From Liolophura sinensis (lineage: Eukaryota; Mollusca; Polyplacophora; Chitonida; Chitonidae), in assembly GCF_032854445.1 (NCBI RefSeq), contig NC_088300.1, forward strand, positions 55,340,984 through 55,404,983: a stretch of DNA of 64,000 nucleotides, given 5' to 3'. Under the pieces are notes generated by a model that had not been told where the DNA came from, ran no database searches, and worked only from the letters and a program-made list of their open reading frames with translations. Position 1 is the stretch's first letter, and each line of letters starts with the position of its first letter. Shown here one piece after another: positions 12,801 to 25,800 of this stretch. A program made the position numbers and the translations under genes.

Positions 12801-12960
12801 TTCGATCACGTCAAGGTCTTGCTGGTCTTTTTCAAAGGCGACCTGCGCGCCCACCTGTTGAGTTCTACCGAACGTAACCTCAGACTGGGCAAGTTGACGG
12901 ATTTTGGCTGAACCTGGTGTCGCAACTCGGTTCTGTCGGTCATTCGGGCCGGCAAAGCTG
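9817..12960 (+). pseudogene. ORF2 (endonuclease-reverse transcriptase) of the L1/Tx1-like element, disrupted and internally deleted
   Basis: The ATG at 9817 opens an APE-type endonuclease: residues CLQETHF near codon 35 and ITGDFN-like MTGDFNCVLH near 10160 are the catalytic-loop motifs. RT fragments follow: PVEFFLSFWDILGP (about 11090), then KISQYADD (about 11288-11311), where a full element would carry roughly 150-180 residues in between. The thumb and C-terminal region continues to a Trp-rich and Cys/His-containing end at 12300-12640. Stops and frameshifts occur about every 100-300 bp. In a working element this protein nicks target DNA and copies its RNA there. Confidence 0.75.
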
Positions 12961-12999
12961 GTTTTAAAACTGTAATATGTTTTTACCATGAGTTTTCTT

Positions 13000-14040
13000 T
13001 TACTGTGCATTTCTCCGCTGCTTCAGCTCATATCTATCTGCGGGTTGTGGCGTTTTAGTCTTGTAACGATGAGCAGGTCTTGTCGACGGAATGTAGGTGA
13101 TTTTCTTCCACCGGATCTTTCTCCGACAACGTAGATTGCTGTGGTGTACTAAGACAAAAAAAGGATAGATACATTAACAATATTTCAGTCGGATGACGAC
13201 GAGTCATTCGGCGTGTGTACTTCTTTAAGTAGGGTGAGTCCATGCCGCCAAAGTGCTGCCCCCCCCCCCCCACAGAAGCATCATGCCGAAGACACCAGAC
13301 ATGACACCCAGTCACATTATACTGACACCCGACCAGCCACTCCTGTTTCCTTGCGAGGCAGTAACAAAAGCCTGGTATGACCCTACCTAGGTCTGGCAGA
13401 AGACGCACGCCGTAAACATTAGGCCACCGGAAAGGTCACAACGATCTGTAGTCCTGCTGCAAAGAACTGTGGAATCTCGGCGTCAGTCTGTATTTTGTCT
13501 ATAACATGTACAAAGCACAGGCTTCCATTCTTTCACATTCTCTTAAGATGCATCTAAACTCGGTATTTTAAACATAAGACGTCTTCATATTGCAAAAATA
13601 GATGGTATTTTGTGGATGTAGTAAGCCTATCAATAAAAGCCCTGAAGATGTGTGTCAGTCGTGGTTGACTGGCGGACTGATTAGGCAATGTGATAACGAG
13701 GCGTGGGATTGGGAGTGTTGAACCATAGTGAAAAACTCAAACCGTCGCCCTTTAAGTTAAGCATCTAAGATGACATTCTTGTATTGCTAGCAGCAGTTTG
13801 TTGGAACGTTGGCGAATACTACAAGGAAAAGATTTAATATTTTTTCCACGACATACAGGGAGTATGTTTTTCCCTTCGCTTGCTCATTAAGTAACTAATG
13901 AAACGTCTCCTGAGTGTCAACGATAAGAGTTATGTTGTGTCGCTCCACACATCATTACACTCGTCAGTTTGATAAAATTCAGCTACTGCTGAATTACAAA
14001 CGAATGAAACAAGGCAATACATGATTTTGACTTTCCTTAT
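13000..14040. other. No gene seen
   Basis: Flank of the retroelement, with a C-run at 13259-13271. The open frame at 13055-13408 (minus) has no recognisable domain or splice support. Confidence 0.3.
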
Positions 14041-14215
14041 ACCATTTTTAACAATTTTTGATACCGTTTTGGGGAACTCTTGACAACGTTTCGAAAAATT
14101 TGTCATACCGTTTTTGACACTTGTTGATAACGTTTTTGACAATTCTTGACACCGTTTTCAACAATTCTTAAATTCATTACAAATCATTCTTTATACCCTT
14201 TCAACAATTCTTGTT
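14040..14215 (+). repeat. Tandem repeat, 22-bp unit, about 7 copies
   Basis: The unit type (A/C)CGTTTTTGACAATTCTTGATA repeats head to tail with substitutions, keeping a 22-bp period through most of the block. Confidence 0.75.
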
Positions 14216-14739
14216 TCATGCTTCATTTCATGCTTCAGTTCTGCAAATGGGGTAACCTTTCTCTATATCTGCACTATAGTACTACAATAACTGTTGCATA
14301 CCACGCATTAATTGCACAATTGGCAGATTTTTCGTCTATGCCAAATCAATGTTGTCTCCAAATAAACAAATAATTGATGAGACTTGCAAATCGATAAAGT
14401 ACAAATCATGCCGTTAACGGTTACTGCGGGTATTAAAAAGGTTGGCAAAGGATAGGCGCATTTTATATGTTTTATACTTTAACAATTCGAACATGGCTTA
14501 AACACGCGAAAGAACAGAAAAAAACATTTCTCAGCCATTCTGCTCGAAGGGATAATATTTTGAAGCACGACACTTCATGACTGCATTAGATATCACCTAC
14601 ACGCTTTCGGCCAACGGGCACGCACGTCTAAATGCATCTTGACTTGTTTCATGTCTTAAGCTTGATCGGGGAAAATTTACGCGCCTGTATCGTTGTCAGA
14701 ATACTATTGGCAGAAAATAATTAATATAATAGGCTATAG

Positions 14740-14875
14740 CATGGAGAGTACATCCGGGGCAGCCGCGACAATGTGACAGCTTGCAAGTGCTGACACGATA
14801 CTGAAGAAATCCGGCATCTTGTCAATTGACCTTCAGCTAGGGTTTTATTCCAACTTTGCTTGTGCATGCAACTTA
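14740..14875 (+). repeat. Interspersed repeat family A, copy 3 (degenerate)
   Basis: CGACAATGTGACAGCTTGCAAG followed by GTCAATTGACCTTCAGCTAGGG corresponds in order to the central landmarks of family A. Confidence 0.45.
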
Positions 14876-15274
14876 TGCTTCCCCTCGCACCACGACTTAG
14901 GAAAAATGAGGAAACTCGTTCAGTCGGTGTTATTCAGTGAACCTGAGTTTGCGTTGTATGGAGTGCACGTGTACTTACAGATGTGTGTTTGGGTGACTTA
15001 ACTGTTGAAGGCAAGGGTAGTTATTTTCCAGGCTTTCCAGCATGCGTATTTTGTCAACAGATATCATCATCATAACATGGCTTCATAGCATGGATTTGTT
15101 TATTCTGAAAGAAAGACAAATGTTTGAAAACGAAAAACTGAAAACTACATTCATTATTTACACCTGGGCCATCAGCAAATAAACAAGGTACAATGTTTAT
15201 CCGATGAGCCTTGGCCTAGCTAAGATCTCTGATTCGTGCACGGCCATTGTCACTTATTATTATTATTATTCTGT

Positions 15275-15286
15275 TATACTTTAAAG
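15275..15286 (+). repeat. Left target-site duplication of the SINE
   Basis: TATACTTTAAAG here is repeated exactly at 15542-15553 on the other side of the SINE. Confidence 0.8.
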
Positions 15287-15541
15287 AATTTATTTATTTA
15301 TTTGATTGGTGTTTTACGCCGTACTCAAGAATATTTCACTTATACGACGGCGGCCAGCATTATGGTGGGTGGAAACGGGACAGAGCCCGGCGGAAACCCT
15401 CGACCATCCGCAGTTTGCTGCCAGACCATCCCACGTACGGCCGGAGAGGAAGCCAGCATGAGCTGGACTTGAACTCACAGCAACCGCATCGGTGAGAGAC
15501 TCCTAGGTTATTACGCTAACCAAATGAGCCACGGAGGCCCC
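15287..15541 (-). mobile_element. SINE-1, full-length tRNA-headed copy
   Basis: Read on the minus strand, the element starts GGGGCCTCCGTGGCTCA with a tRNA-like head: an A-box-like TGGCTCATTTGGTTAGCG and a B-box-like GAGTTCAAGTCC. It continues through a body shared by many copies and ends in an (AAAT)n tail. The 12-bp direct repeats on both sides (15275-15286 and 15542-15553) prove insertion by target-primed reverse transcription. Identical direct repeats suggest a fairly recent event. Pol III would drive transcription from the internal boxes, and mobility would depend on a partner LINE. Confidence 0.85.
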
Positions 15542-15553
15542 TATACTTTAAAG
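15542..15553 (+). repeat. Right target-site duplication of the SINE
   Basis: Exact match to 15275-15286. Confidence 0.8.
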
Positions 15554-15554
15554 G

Positions 15555-16650
15555 AACCGGCTGGTATACTATCCCTGACTTTATGGATCGCATTAGGAGA
15601 ACATTAGCATCTTGAGGCAGTATCCATGGCTGCAAAACAAAAGCCAGTACAAGCTTATTCCTGCAAAGGGAGTTTAACCAATGAATGTTTGCAATAGGAC
15701 GTATGACATCGGCCGTCATTTAATACTTACTGGATGTCTGTTATGTCCACTCGGGCGTAAAAAAATTAACGAAACTAAAATGCACCAAGCAACAAAAGCT
15801 GAACAACATTGCAAACAAGAATTTCCCTAAGGCAACTATTTAACTTTACGAAGTCAAAGACAAAGGCTCACCAAGGAACTCATCATCGGTACGGACATTA
15901 AGGACATAGTTAAGCCTACAGGGATAATGAATCTGTCAGTCGCGTTGTTGGCGTTTCAATGTCTTGTTGCCCCACCGTCATTCAGTTGAAAGCGCTGCAT
16001 ACTCATTGAACAAATAGCATGAGTTTGCGGACAGAAGATTAATGCTTTTAGCTCAAATAGAACTGTTAGGCTAATTGCAGTACGGTCTTCATTGTAAAAA
16101 TCACATGAAACTGGCTGACTAGTCGATGTGTGCAAATATGTGGGGAGCTCAGGAAAACTAAATTCCATTAAATGGTTTGTTCAATGGAAAGATTCATAAA
16201 CCGTGAGCTAAAATGCAACCATAACGAACTTGTTCCTTAGCCGAGCTTGCCTGCAAACAAGGTATTCCTAACCTACCTGAGGTCTTATAATGAGGCAAAA
16301 TATCAAAGGTTACAATTCAGTTGTTCCTACGAAATCAATGTGTCAAGTCTGGATGTTTATCAGTTGTCATTCTGAGGCACCGATACAGCGGGTTAAAAGT
16401 TACCGTATAGATTTTGACTAAGTGAGTTTTTTTTTGTTAGTTTTTGCATGGAAGTGTGTATCTCAGGGGGATGTAATCCAGTGTCAAATCCGATGCCAGT
16501 AAAGCGGAGATGGGATTGGCTGAACATATATTGCTAGGACGTTAATAAGCGCTCTGCTGCGCTCCTGAAGCGAGCAGTGATTTTCCTATCTATTGGTCTG
16601 CTCTTCCCTGATGACGACGGGCGCGTGGGCAAGCCGCACACAAGACAGAT
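15555..16650. other. Upstream region of the secreted six-cysteine gene; no gene seen
   Basis: No exon is supported. The last few hundred bases precede the TATA box at 16652 and are likely to include upstream regulatory sequence of that gene. Confidence 0.3.
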
Positions 16651-16651
16651 G

Positions 16652-16660
16652 TATATATAA
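16652..16660 (+). promoter_or_regulatory. TATA box of the secreted six-cysteine gene
   Basis: TATATATAAGAG lies 119 bp before the first ATG (16771) in a locally more GC-rich stretch. A start site about 25-30 bp downstream, near 16685, would give a short 5' UTR. Confidence 0.5.
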
Positions 16661-16770
16661 GAGATGCGTGGGATTGTGCGAGGCCCCCAGCATGCCACTC
16701 GAGGTACTGCAGTCGACCAGCACAGGTTCCCGGATGACAAGATAGTAAGAGGGGTTACTCGGCGACCGCT

Positions 16771-16834
16771 ATGAGAGAGTCGACCATGAGGTTACCCGTG
16801 GAAACATTCACCTTGGCCGTCTGGATCATTGCAG
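16771..16834 (+). CDS. Exon 1 of the secreted six-cysteine gene
   Basis: There are in-frame ATGs at 16771 and 16786. The second has A at -3 and gives a more compact signal peptide, so either start is possible. The exon ends GCAG before GTAACG (donor 16835), in phase 1. Confidence 0.65.
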
Positions 16835-19800
16835 GTAACGTTCCGGATCACCTTTTCTATTATAAACTTTACTTAGATGACAAACTTTGACACACGGAAC
16901 GTTAAGTATTGCATCTCTTTGTGTTCCAAGATATTTCCAGTGGCGTAAAGAATTAAACTGGGGTTAAGCTGAAAAAGAATATTTGTGAGAAATGGTTGCA
17001 GATTTTATTTCTTTAAATTTAATTTCCTATTTGCCGTTGCAAAGCGGTTTTTAAGAACGTTTCCTAGAAACGTTAGTGTCATTTTGAATGACAGTAGCAT
17101 GTTAGCTATGAAACACTCCATTTAAAGATTTATTTAAAGACCCTTTTAATTAAGAAGCAACATTGCTTCTTCGTATATAAATTCTTTCTTTTAATTAATT
17201 AATTGTTCAACACAAATCTCAAAAGAAACATGCTTTATTCAACACAAACACTAAATGTTACCAGAACACTGTGGTAAAGTCAGTCAAATTCAATCTTGAA
17301 ACAGATTGCAAAACTTCCTGAGCGTTCTGTTCATAAGTGTGAAAGAAATAATTGTTGCACTTAAATTTCACATAATATTACTCCACATCCTTCAGTACCT
17401 GAAACAGTGGGGCATTTGTAAACGAAAGAAAAAGTTTGGAAACATTCAATTTTCAACAGTTGTTGGTTGCATGCCCTTAGAAATATTTTGAAAGGATAGC
17501 CTGTAATATGGCAATTGTCATCATGATTCGAACACAACAACCGTTCAATGGAATTCAAGAAATGTAGTGAATATCCATCACTTCATTTAAGATAAGGCTA
17601 ACGAATCCATGCGTCGAAACAGACATTCGTCTACCAGCCGTCAACCAAAATAGACTTAGATTATTTGTGATTATTTCATGAACTTACCGTTCATATATTC
17701 AACATGGTGATTTATTTCAGCACGATGAACATACATCTCCTAGCCGTGGGTTAAGTGGAATTAGACACAGTCATGGAACAGAGATTCTGAACGCTCTGCA
17801 CAAGCGTGTCTTCACATACATAGACATCCATACAAGCATGTTTTTTACATCAGTGATTTACATAACTCCATTGTTTAAAACCTAATTCTGCCCAAGCCAT
17901 TATATTGTATTATACATATGTATTATTATATATTATTATTATATTATACTAGGAGCGCATGAGTTTGCCACTTTAAATGCATTTACATGAGCAATTAAAA
18001 TAAAACCCTGAGTGAGGTAAAATACGAGACCTGTGACCACTTTCCTATGGTAACTCTTCCGTCACGGCTCTAATTTTACTCACTATGCTGTAGTCTATTA
18101 TGTTTTAGTATCTTAGATATTTGTCAGTGCTTGGTATTGAAAAACTCCATTACAAGGAAATCCCATTGAAAGTCTGCATTAGATGGTTTCTGTGTCTCTT
18201 GCTGTGTTTGCGGAGATACTAATTCTATGCCATAATACATGACGTTGTCACTTACGTCACGGCTGGGTATTCATGGTATGTGCAGGTTCTATTAACTTTT
18301 ACAGTTAGCTAGTCAAAGGAAGCTTAAGGTTGGTTAGTCATTATTAATCATGTTCATTACAGCTTTATCAACACAGCAAATCGTTGCGATACTTTGTTAA
18401 GCCGTCCAACTGCATCTGTAAATCCTTGGACTGATAGAATGGATGCGATGTTTTATGGTCTGCCCAGATCGAATAGCAGTCTATTGCCGATTTAACCCGT
18501 GCTTCTGGGCATTAGACCCAAGTGGTGTTTCTCTCATTAAGAAATGTGTCTTAATAAATGGATGAATCTTTTAGCAGGATAGTCCCCATTAGAATGTCTC
18601 TGAGAGTGTGTTATTACGGTTCGAGAGCCCGTGGTCAGGTTTCCTCTAGTCACACATGGTGTACGATTACAGCGCTGTGTGTGTGGCTGGACATGATGTC
18701 TGGACCCTGTGGGAAATTTTAAGTAACTGATGAAATTACTTCGCTTAAGCCGTATAATAAATGTCAGATCAGTTATCCTTAAATCAGCTATCAGTTATCT
18801 CTCTCTGTAGTCATTTTATCCCTTTGTTAACGACAATTCAGTGAGAAGGAATTTCAAATTTAGTTTTGATGAAAAAATAAGAAACTTGAGGGAAATGGTT
18901 AAAGTCAATGGCAGTTTTGAAAAGGGGTACATTTCATCCCTCTTCACTTTTGGATACCAATTTTTTTTTAACCTTATGGCTTGATATTACAAAGTAATTA
19001 GGTTATAAAGAAATAATAATGGATATCGGGCCTTCTGGTTTGATACTAACTAAGTTCACTTTTGAGTAGCGTTAGATAGCTTCGTCCGGGGCTGCCCCCA
19101 TTCACATTACCAATAGAGCTTGTTTTTTGTGGTTTATGTGCTATTAATCCTGTTAGATCTCAATTTACCGCGCTCTGTTGTCGCTTGACGACAAGGACAG
19201 AGCCAGTACTGACCTATCGAGGTTTACCGATCATGAAACCTATCCCATAGGTCTCGTTATATTGTAACGAGTCAGTTTGTCGTACACAGGATATGCCATT
19301 TCCTCGATGTTATCGCAATGATGGTGGCTGTAACAATTACACGGTGCATGAGACAGCAACTACAAGCCAAGTGCAGCTGATGATGTACGATCAGTTCACG
19401 CCGTCAGATTATCCTGTTGGTCGATTATTATGTTGTCTTATCCTGGTTATCAACTTCTAACCCATCCTATAGTGGTAAACCATATAAGGCAAAATGACGT
19501 GAATAACGACCATTTAGAACACCATGTCAGCTGTATCTGGATTTCTCCCTGTGGTACGAGGGGAGTAAATAGGGTTGTTAACTCCCTTATCTCACAACTC
19601 AACTCATGCTTCTGTTTACAAAGCTGACAATCAGAGCGATTGTTAATTGAATACGTCGATTCTGACGCATGCCAGACGATCTTTATAATCACCTCATGTT
19701 CGAGGCGACATTCCATCCACTTACCCAAATGTCGTTTGGACTTGGGTAATGGTAATGACGCCTGTACTGATGTACAGGCAACAAGGTAGTCTGACCGGGT

Positions 19801-22800
19801 TGGCCAGAAAAGTCGGTAGATCGTCCTGGAAATGGGAATTAATTTGCATGATGTGGGTGGAAATAATGTATAACGCATTATCAACGGGCACAAAGGCGTT
19901 GATTGCACATTGGATACACAACCCCTGCAAATCCTAAATGCAAATCTCAGGAAACTGTAGACAGTTGTGAAGGGACAAGACAGCACCTGGCTAAAACATA
20001 TTTCAATCCAAAGCAGGATTCTCAAGCTTAATATTTTATTATTTTAATGAGCGTTAACCGAATAACATGTACGACAAAAATGACAGTACTGCGCAGATGG
20101 ATGGTGTGAATCGACATCCAATCAAAAACGTTGCTATTAGATTGCGCAGCCTAAGCTGTGGCGTAGCCTTAACCCATTCACTCCATGAAGTGACACACGA
20201 TAACACAAAACTAATGGATATGACATCATTTTGGGTTCGTTTACAACGACTTAGTTACGCAAAGGCGAAGTGTTGTGGGATAGGTGTGTACCATTTACGG
20301 ACCACAAGTGGTGTAAAATTAGTTGATTTACAAGCTGTGTAATATTCAACGACAGGATCACAAATTGTGTCAGACAGTATCATACCGTCTCGGCCCGAAC
20401 CGCATTCATCTTTCCAGTAGGCTCTAGACCTACTTAGACATACTGTTCAAATTATACAAATGCATTTTTTGTCGTTCATTTTATCGTTTAGTCATATGTT
20501 TCGTAGTAACAAATATCAGTCAGTGCAAAATTCATAAGGGATGCCAAAGGTTTAGGGGAATGAGAAGACGGCATCTCACCAGACAATGCTGAAAATTAAT
20601 TAATTCTTATAACAGAACTCTTTTTCCCTAAATTTATTAAAATTCAAGAATTTCAATTTTGCTTCTTTGTCTTTCTCACACACAAGGGATGATTTTTCCT
20701 GTTTTCTTTCATAAAATACAATGAAATTACTGAAACGCCGTGTTCAAGCCGAGATGCTTTCTCTGACGTCTGCGATGACTATGTCAGCACTGCTCTCATC
20801 TTAGAAACCTATTCTGTAAGGCGAATCGGAAGTTGTGGGGGGGTCACGTGACCACCCTTTCGTATCTAAAACAAAATGGCCGGCCAGTGTTAAAGCATTA
20901 GGGAAAAGGTCACTTTTTGCCACATCGCTAGCGACCAGTAAGGCCTAGTTGTACAAAATAACGTCACGAACGCACTGCAGAAATACTCAAATTATCTGGA
21001 GAGCTGAAAATTATACATATCCAACGGATACAACATCGCTGACAGCTATTCCAAAATAGGCATTTTCCTATGCAATAACGTTGGGACGACCGTTTTCTTC
21101 ACCCAGGCCGTTTATTATTAAGGAGAGCACGTGGTCTCTAGCCTCCCATCCGTCTTACAGAATAGTTCAACAAGTCAAACGATACACTGTTATTTGCCAT
21201 TGTAAGAAGCTTATAGATCAGTCTCAGGGGTGGTTACATTTGTTTCCATTTCTTTCAATCCTATTATAATTTTGTAATCATTTGTCAGGGGTCAAAATCA
21301 CCAGCACAACCCTCTGTAGGGTAGGACCTGAACAAGGTGTGTTACTTAACTGTAAATGATATAGCAGGCTTACTGTAGCAACAGTTCAAGCAGTGGAAGA
21401 AATATCCTTCCAGCATGTCCAGTTTCCGAGAAAGCTATATTTATCACTAGGACCTTCATTGCTGAAGTTCACGACTTTTATCTGCATATGCCTGCTACTT
21501 TGACTGTAATACGGAAAATACCTTCGACGTTAGAGACGAAGATTCACAAAACTTTTACAGGGTTGAAATATATCTAAAAAAGCATTAAAAACCGGTATAA
21601 GACACTTTGAATGATGGTCTTTCAGTGGACATAAACACGGGTCAGGTGCAATCACTTGAATCTCTGCGTCGAAATAGACATTCGTATACCAGACGTCAAC
21701 CAAAATGGACTTTCCAGGTCAATAATCACAAGGCCAATTCCCCAAAAGACGTTTAACACAAACCACTAAAGAAGTAAGAAAGTATATAAAGTACGATTAG
21801 GTCGGAGTTATAAAAAGAGAAGCTGTTAACACTTTTCAATGATGTTGGAAATTACAATGAGAGTTGTACGCGAATGAATGAAGTCAGTATTCAAGCCGTG
21901 TAGCATGTCTGCCGCATGCTAGTATATAAGTTTCTGCACCAACTATCACCATTACACCTAAACTATCATTTTCACATTTTGATGCCTCATTTTTGGGTTA
22001 AAGACAGATATACCGCTGTTTGGTTATATACGATTCTATTTGGCGGGATTCTGGCTAAAGAAAAGGTGTCTTAGGTAAAGTTAACATGCTGCTAAAAACT
22101 GGAGGCATAAGGGAAAAATAAAATTAATGATGTGTTCTTATTTATCTAGAGGAAGACAAAAAGTTTTACATACAGATTGAAAGGTGATGGTGATTTGACA
22201 AAAGGCCGTATTTAATCGGTTACCTGTGATAATTAGCCAACACAGTGCCGTCTGTGACGGCTCTGGTTTTACTCTCCATGTTTTAGCCTTTTTACTTGGA
22301 AAATGTATGATGGATTATGTTAAAAACTAACAAATAATTCTTTTTCTTCATTTCAGCAGTCTCATTTTACAAGCATTTTGTGTAGGAGACTTGAAGTTAA
22401 GAGTTTTTAAGCAAATGTTTTTGTGTTAAAATGGTACCTGGAGATCCGATTCGTTGAAAATTATTCCCTGTCAAGAACAACAACACCAGCACGCCCAAAT
22501 CCTACTGACTGTGTAATTTCCGTGTTCTCAGCTGTCTGCCGCATGCGCGTTGAATGCTTTCATTGTCCTGTCTTTTTCTTCTGACAGTGCAAGGAACGAC
22601 AAGTATGGAATCGAATATCTCGATTATTGAATACCTCACTCTTAGAACAGATTGATATTCATAGCTAGTTTTCGTTTATATGTGTGACCAATCGTTTTGT
22701 CATCTTTGTTGATTTGTTATGTAATTTAAGTTTGTTACTAACAATTTCCTTTCGAGCAGTTGCGAATGGCGGCTATTTGATGGATTTCTTTGATTTCGTT

Positions 22801-25800
22801 GAAATCGATAATCGCACTATCCTTTTCGATAACAACCCAAACCGCCAGTTCCCAAAGGGATATGAAAAAATGATATATAAATAGTAGAAGCTGGTAAGAT
22901 GTAATAGAAAAGGCGTGTAATATGGTTAATAGGCGTGAATGCTTATACTCCCCTCGCACCGGGTTAAGTGCGATTAGGCTATAGGACAACAGTACGAAAT
23001 AGATTAGATGAACGCGCTGTCCATATCTGTCAACAAGAGTCTTTTAATCACCGTGGAATTTAAGGAATATACAGGGTTCGATGCAGGATCCTCGACACAC
23101 TGTTTTTTTAAATCAATAGCTTGTGACGTACATTGAAATCGTCACATCTCACACAGGATCGATTGTTGCAAAACGAAATATGTACACGCCATATGCGGGA
23201 CCATTTATTATTATATCATATTGTTAATATCCAAAAACGGTAAATTTCTATACAAAATTGAAATTATCCCTTGTGCGACCTTATCTAATACTTCATTGAT
23301 GTTTGGCAGCCTTCTTGTCATATTCAGTGTATAATATTGGTGTTATTAGGTACACAGAAAACCTTCACTCGTCTGCGTGGTAAATGGAGGGGTGGGTTTG
23401 TGACCGGATGAGTTAGACGTTTCCATCATTATACATAATTTTGTTAATATAGGGATATAAATTAAACATAAGGATAATCTTTTCACTTCATTTCATTGAT
23501 TACATGCTTCTCTTTGACTTGTTAAACACACGAAATGTTGATTTTAAGGGTAATTTCTAGATTACGCTCCACTCTGAGCGAGGGCAATGAACGGTAGACA
23601 GCACTCGTGGGGCTGTATATCTTAATGAAGTTTGTTAGAGATCTCTGCCACCGGCATGGCACAGAAAGTGTACTCACTCCTTGTGCGCAGATGTGAGCAA
23701 CAATGGACATTGTGAATCCGCATTGTTTGTATTATTGCTTACGACTTTCTGCATTTAACGCAACTGTCACCCATCCAAACATCCCATTGTTCAAGCAAAC
23801 AATGATACAAATGCCCATTGCCTGCGGATGCAGTCCCATAGGAAACTGTGAAGTGATCGCAAAATGGTTTTACAAATGGCACACAATGATACCCAAAAGA
23901 CTAAAATACTCCCAGTCAATGAAAATACATTAACCCATTTACTGATCCGCTCTGCAACACAACTGATGTAGAATAAACTAAGAGAATTTTCCCAAGCGTC
24001 CGGTGATGGTTACAATGGGAAGGTATCGAACGGAGAGACATTTATAGCTAAAAGCTGTCAAGTTATCTAGAATAGTCAGCAAACATGCGTGTGCTTGTTT
24101 AGACGGTAACTTTGATCCCACGACTCGCCTACTCATCTCAACGTTCTCCAAAAGACAGGGTACATAGATGGCAAGCTAGATCGGAAGTAGTTGAGGGTGG
24201 GGACTATTCTGCTTGACCGGTGATATAGAAACGTCCACTGACTTACACAACGTGCCATGTTTATCTTACTAACAGGCTAATTCCCACAAATACAAACCAT
24301 GTTTGTCTTACTATCAGCTTAACTGACTATTTTACGAACTATCCTGGATGACGTTGGCAGTCGATACGGTGAAGAGTAAATCTCAACTCTGCTGGTTATT
24401 TGTATAACAGTTACATCTGAGCCACCCGGATTAGTGATCTCTACCTGGGGGATTTCTAAACGACCACAGATAGTACCAGAGAAGGTAAAGATGTCTTTGT
24501 AAGACAGAAACAGTCAATGCAGAGTGAGCCTTTGGGAAAATGGGACGGATTTAAAAGGCGGTCTTCTTACATCCGCATGGTTATTTCTGTACCTGTTCTG
24601 GAGACCATCACCATTGTACAAGATGGATCGATGTGTTGTATGTAAAGAATAGCCCTTTGGGAAGCAATTAGAACTATGACATCTGCATACGCAAGTGTCG
24701 CCTGGTGCTGTGATGGGTGGTCAAACCCATCTGTATCTTGTCCATCAGTACATCTGTCTTTGATAGTCCTGGAAGTGGGAAAGAATATAACAATCGTAAA
24801 GCCAAACCAACAAACTACCCAACTAGCACAGTATCTCAAATTCGGTGCCTAACTGGGACCGTCACACACAGTTGCCAACACACTCTTAGGTTCTAATACA
24901 CCTTTGGACAACTGGACCCAGATCATCACCTCTTAATCCTCCATCACACAAAATCTCCAAACTTTCAAATTCTGTTATCAAACGATCACACTCTGTTTCC
25001 AAATCGGCCCACTCTTTGATGGTTTGGCAACAGGATTGCGAACGCAACAGGATTGCGAACGAAGGACGTTCATGGTCCTTCACCATGAACGTCGCACAAT
25101 GCTGCGAACCTATCACCTGCTGTCATTAAACCGTCACATTTTTTTCCAAATCATCGAACTGTGCCACCAAATCACAACACTCTCTTGTCAAAACGCCAAA
25201 GTATCTCAGAGAACCCCTAGTAAGTTGCCACTGCGTGACAATCTGTGGCTGTAATTCAGTAATTTGATAATATGTTCAAGCTAAAACATAATCTACATTT
25301 TATAGCAATATACTCTGTTCTGTGTCTCTACAGAGTGTTTCTGGAATCCAAACGACTGGTATTTGTCACATGTGACAACGTGAGTGATGCGGAAAGACAA
25401 ATATATTTCTGAGTAATTGGGCTTATGACTAGAATATAAGCACCTATTGTATCCTGTTGAACCGCCACTTTACAGTACAAGACTGCATCACTGTCCGTGA
25501 ATTTCCTACACTTTTCAAAGCAATCCCATTTCTCTTATAACAATATCTGTCTAGTTAATTGATTTTCACTTTGGCTATCTTTTATCGAGGGCTACGTGTT
25601 GAGCAATATGTTGGTATCACGGTGCTGATATACCATTTCAGTCTTATATTTAACGACGGTCGGAGCAATCTTACATTTCAGGTGGACGAGTGACTTGATC
25701 AAGTAAGAAAAAGATTGTGTATGCAATCCACCATATTAATACTAATCCTCATGGGACAGCCAAACAAGTCCTGAAGAATCCTACAGTGTGAAAGGTACAT

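Larger units (their letters stand above)
8170..12990 (+). mobile_element. Broken L1/Tx1-like non-LTR retrotransposon
   Basis: Signs of a two-ORF non-LTR element in order: an ORF1 nucleic-acid-binding region; a CCHC zinc knuckle; an acidic then basic ORF1 tail; an apurinic-type endonuclease start (9817); remains of reverse transcriptase with the YADD motif (near 11300); and the C-terminal region typical of L1/Tx1 ORF2, including WEERIQMV...LKGWAKRRLS and KKRGGLGLVDV. Frameshifts and stops break every ORF, and the RT core is deleted. The region is noticeably more GC-rich than its surroundings, as expected for a later insertion. The 5' limit is approximate: the sequence changes character near 8165. 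No poly-A tail or target duplication was identified. The element is dead. Confidence 0.85.

Noticed and set aside
15290-15541. tRNA gene suggested by A- and B-box-like sequence
   Set aside because: It is the head of a SINE, with a body, tail and target duplication. The same applies to the heads at 44443 and 53636.
19450-20025. 191-codon minus-strand open frame, among the longest outside repeats
   Set aside because: No domain, no convincing signal or membrane layout, no splice sites and no homologous pattern recognised; probably chance.
22684-22884. Alternative second exon for the signal-peptide exon at 16771 (phase-compatible acceptor before 22760)
   Set aside because: The stretch lies within the interrupted Penelope copy at 21655-23250 and partly resembles its 3' region. 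The exon pair at 27224 and 28173 gives a far better protein.
23703-23933. Cysteine-containing plus-strand frame considered as a further exon of the secreted gene
   Set aside because: No acceptor in the right phase, and it is not needed: the three chosen exons already close the frame.
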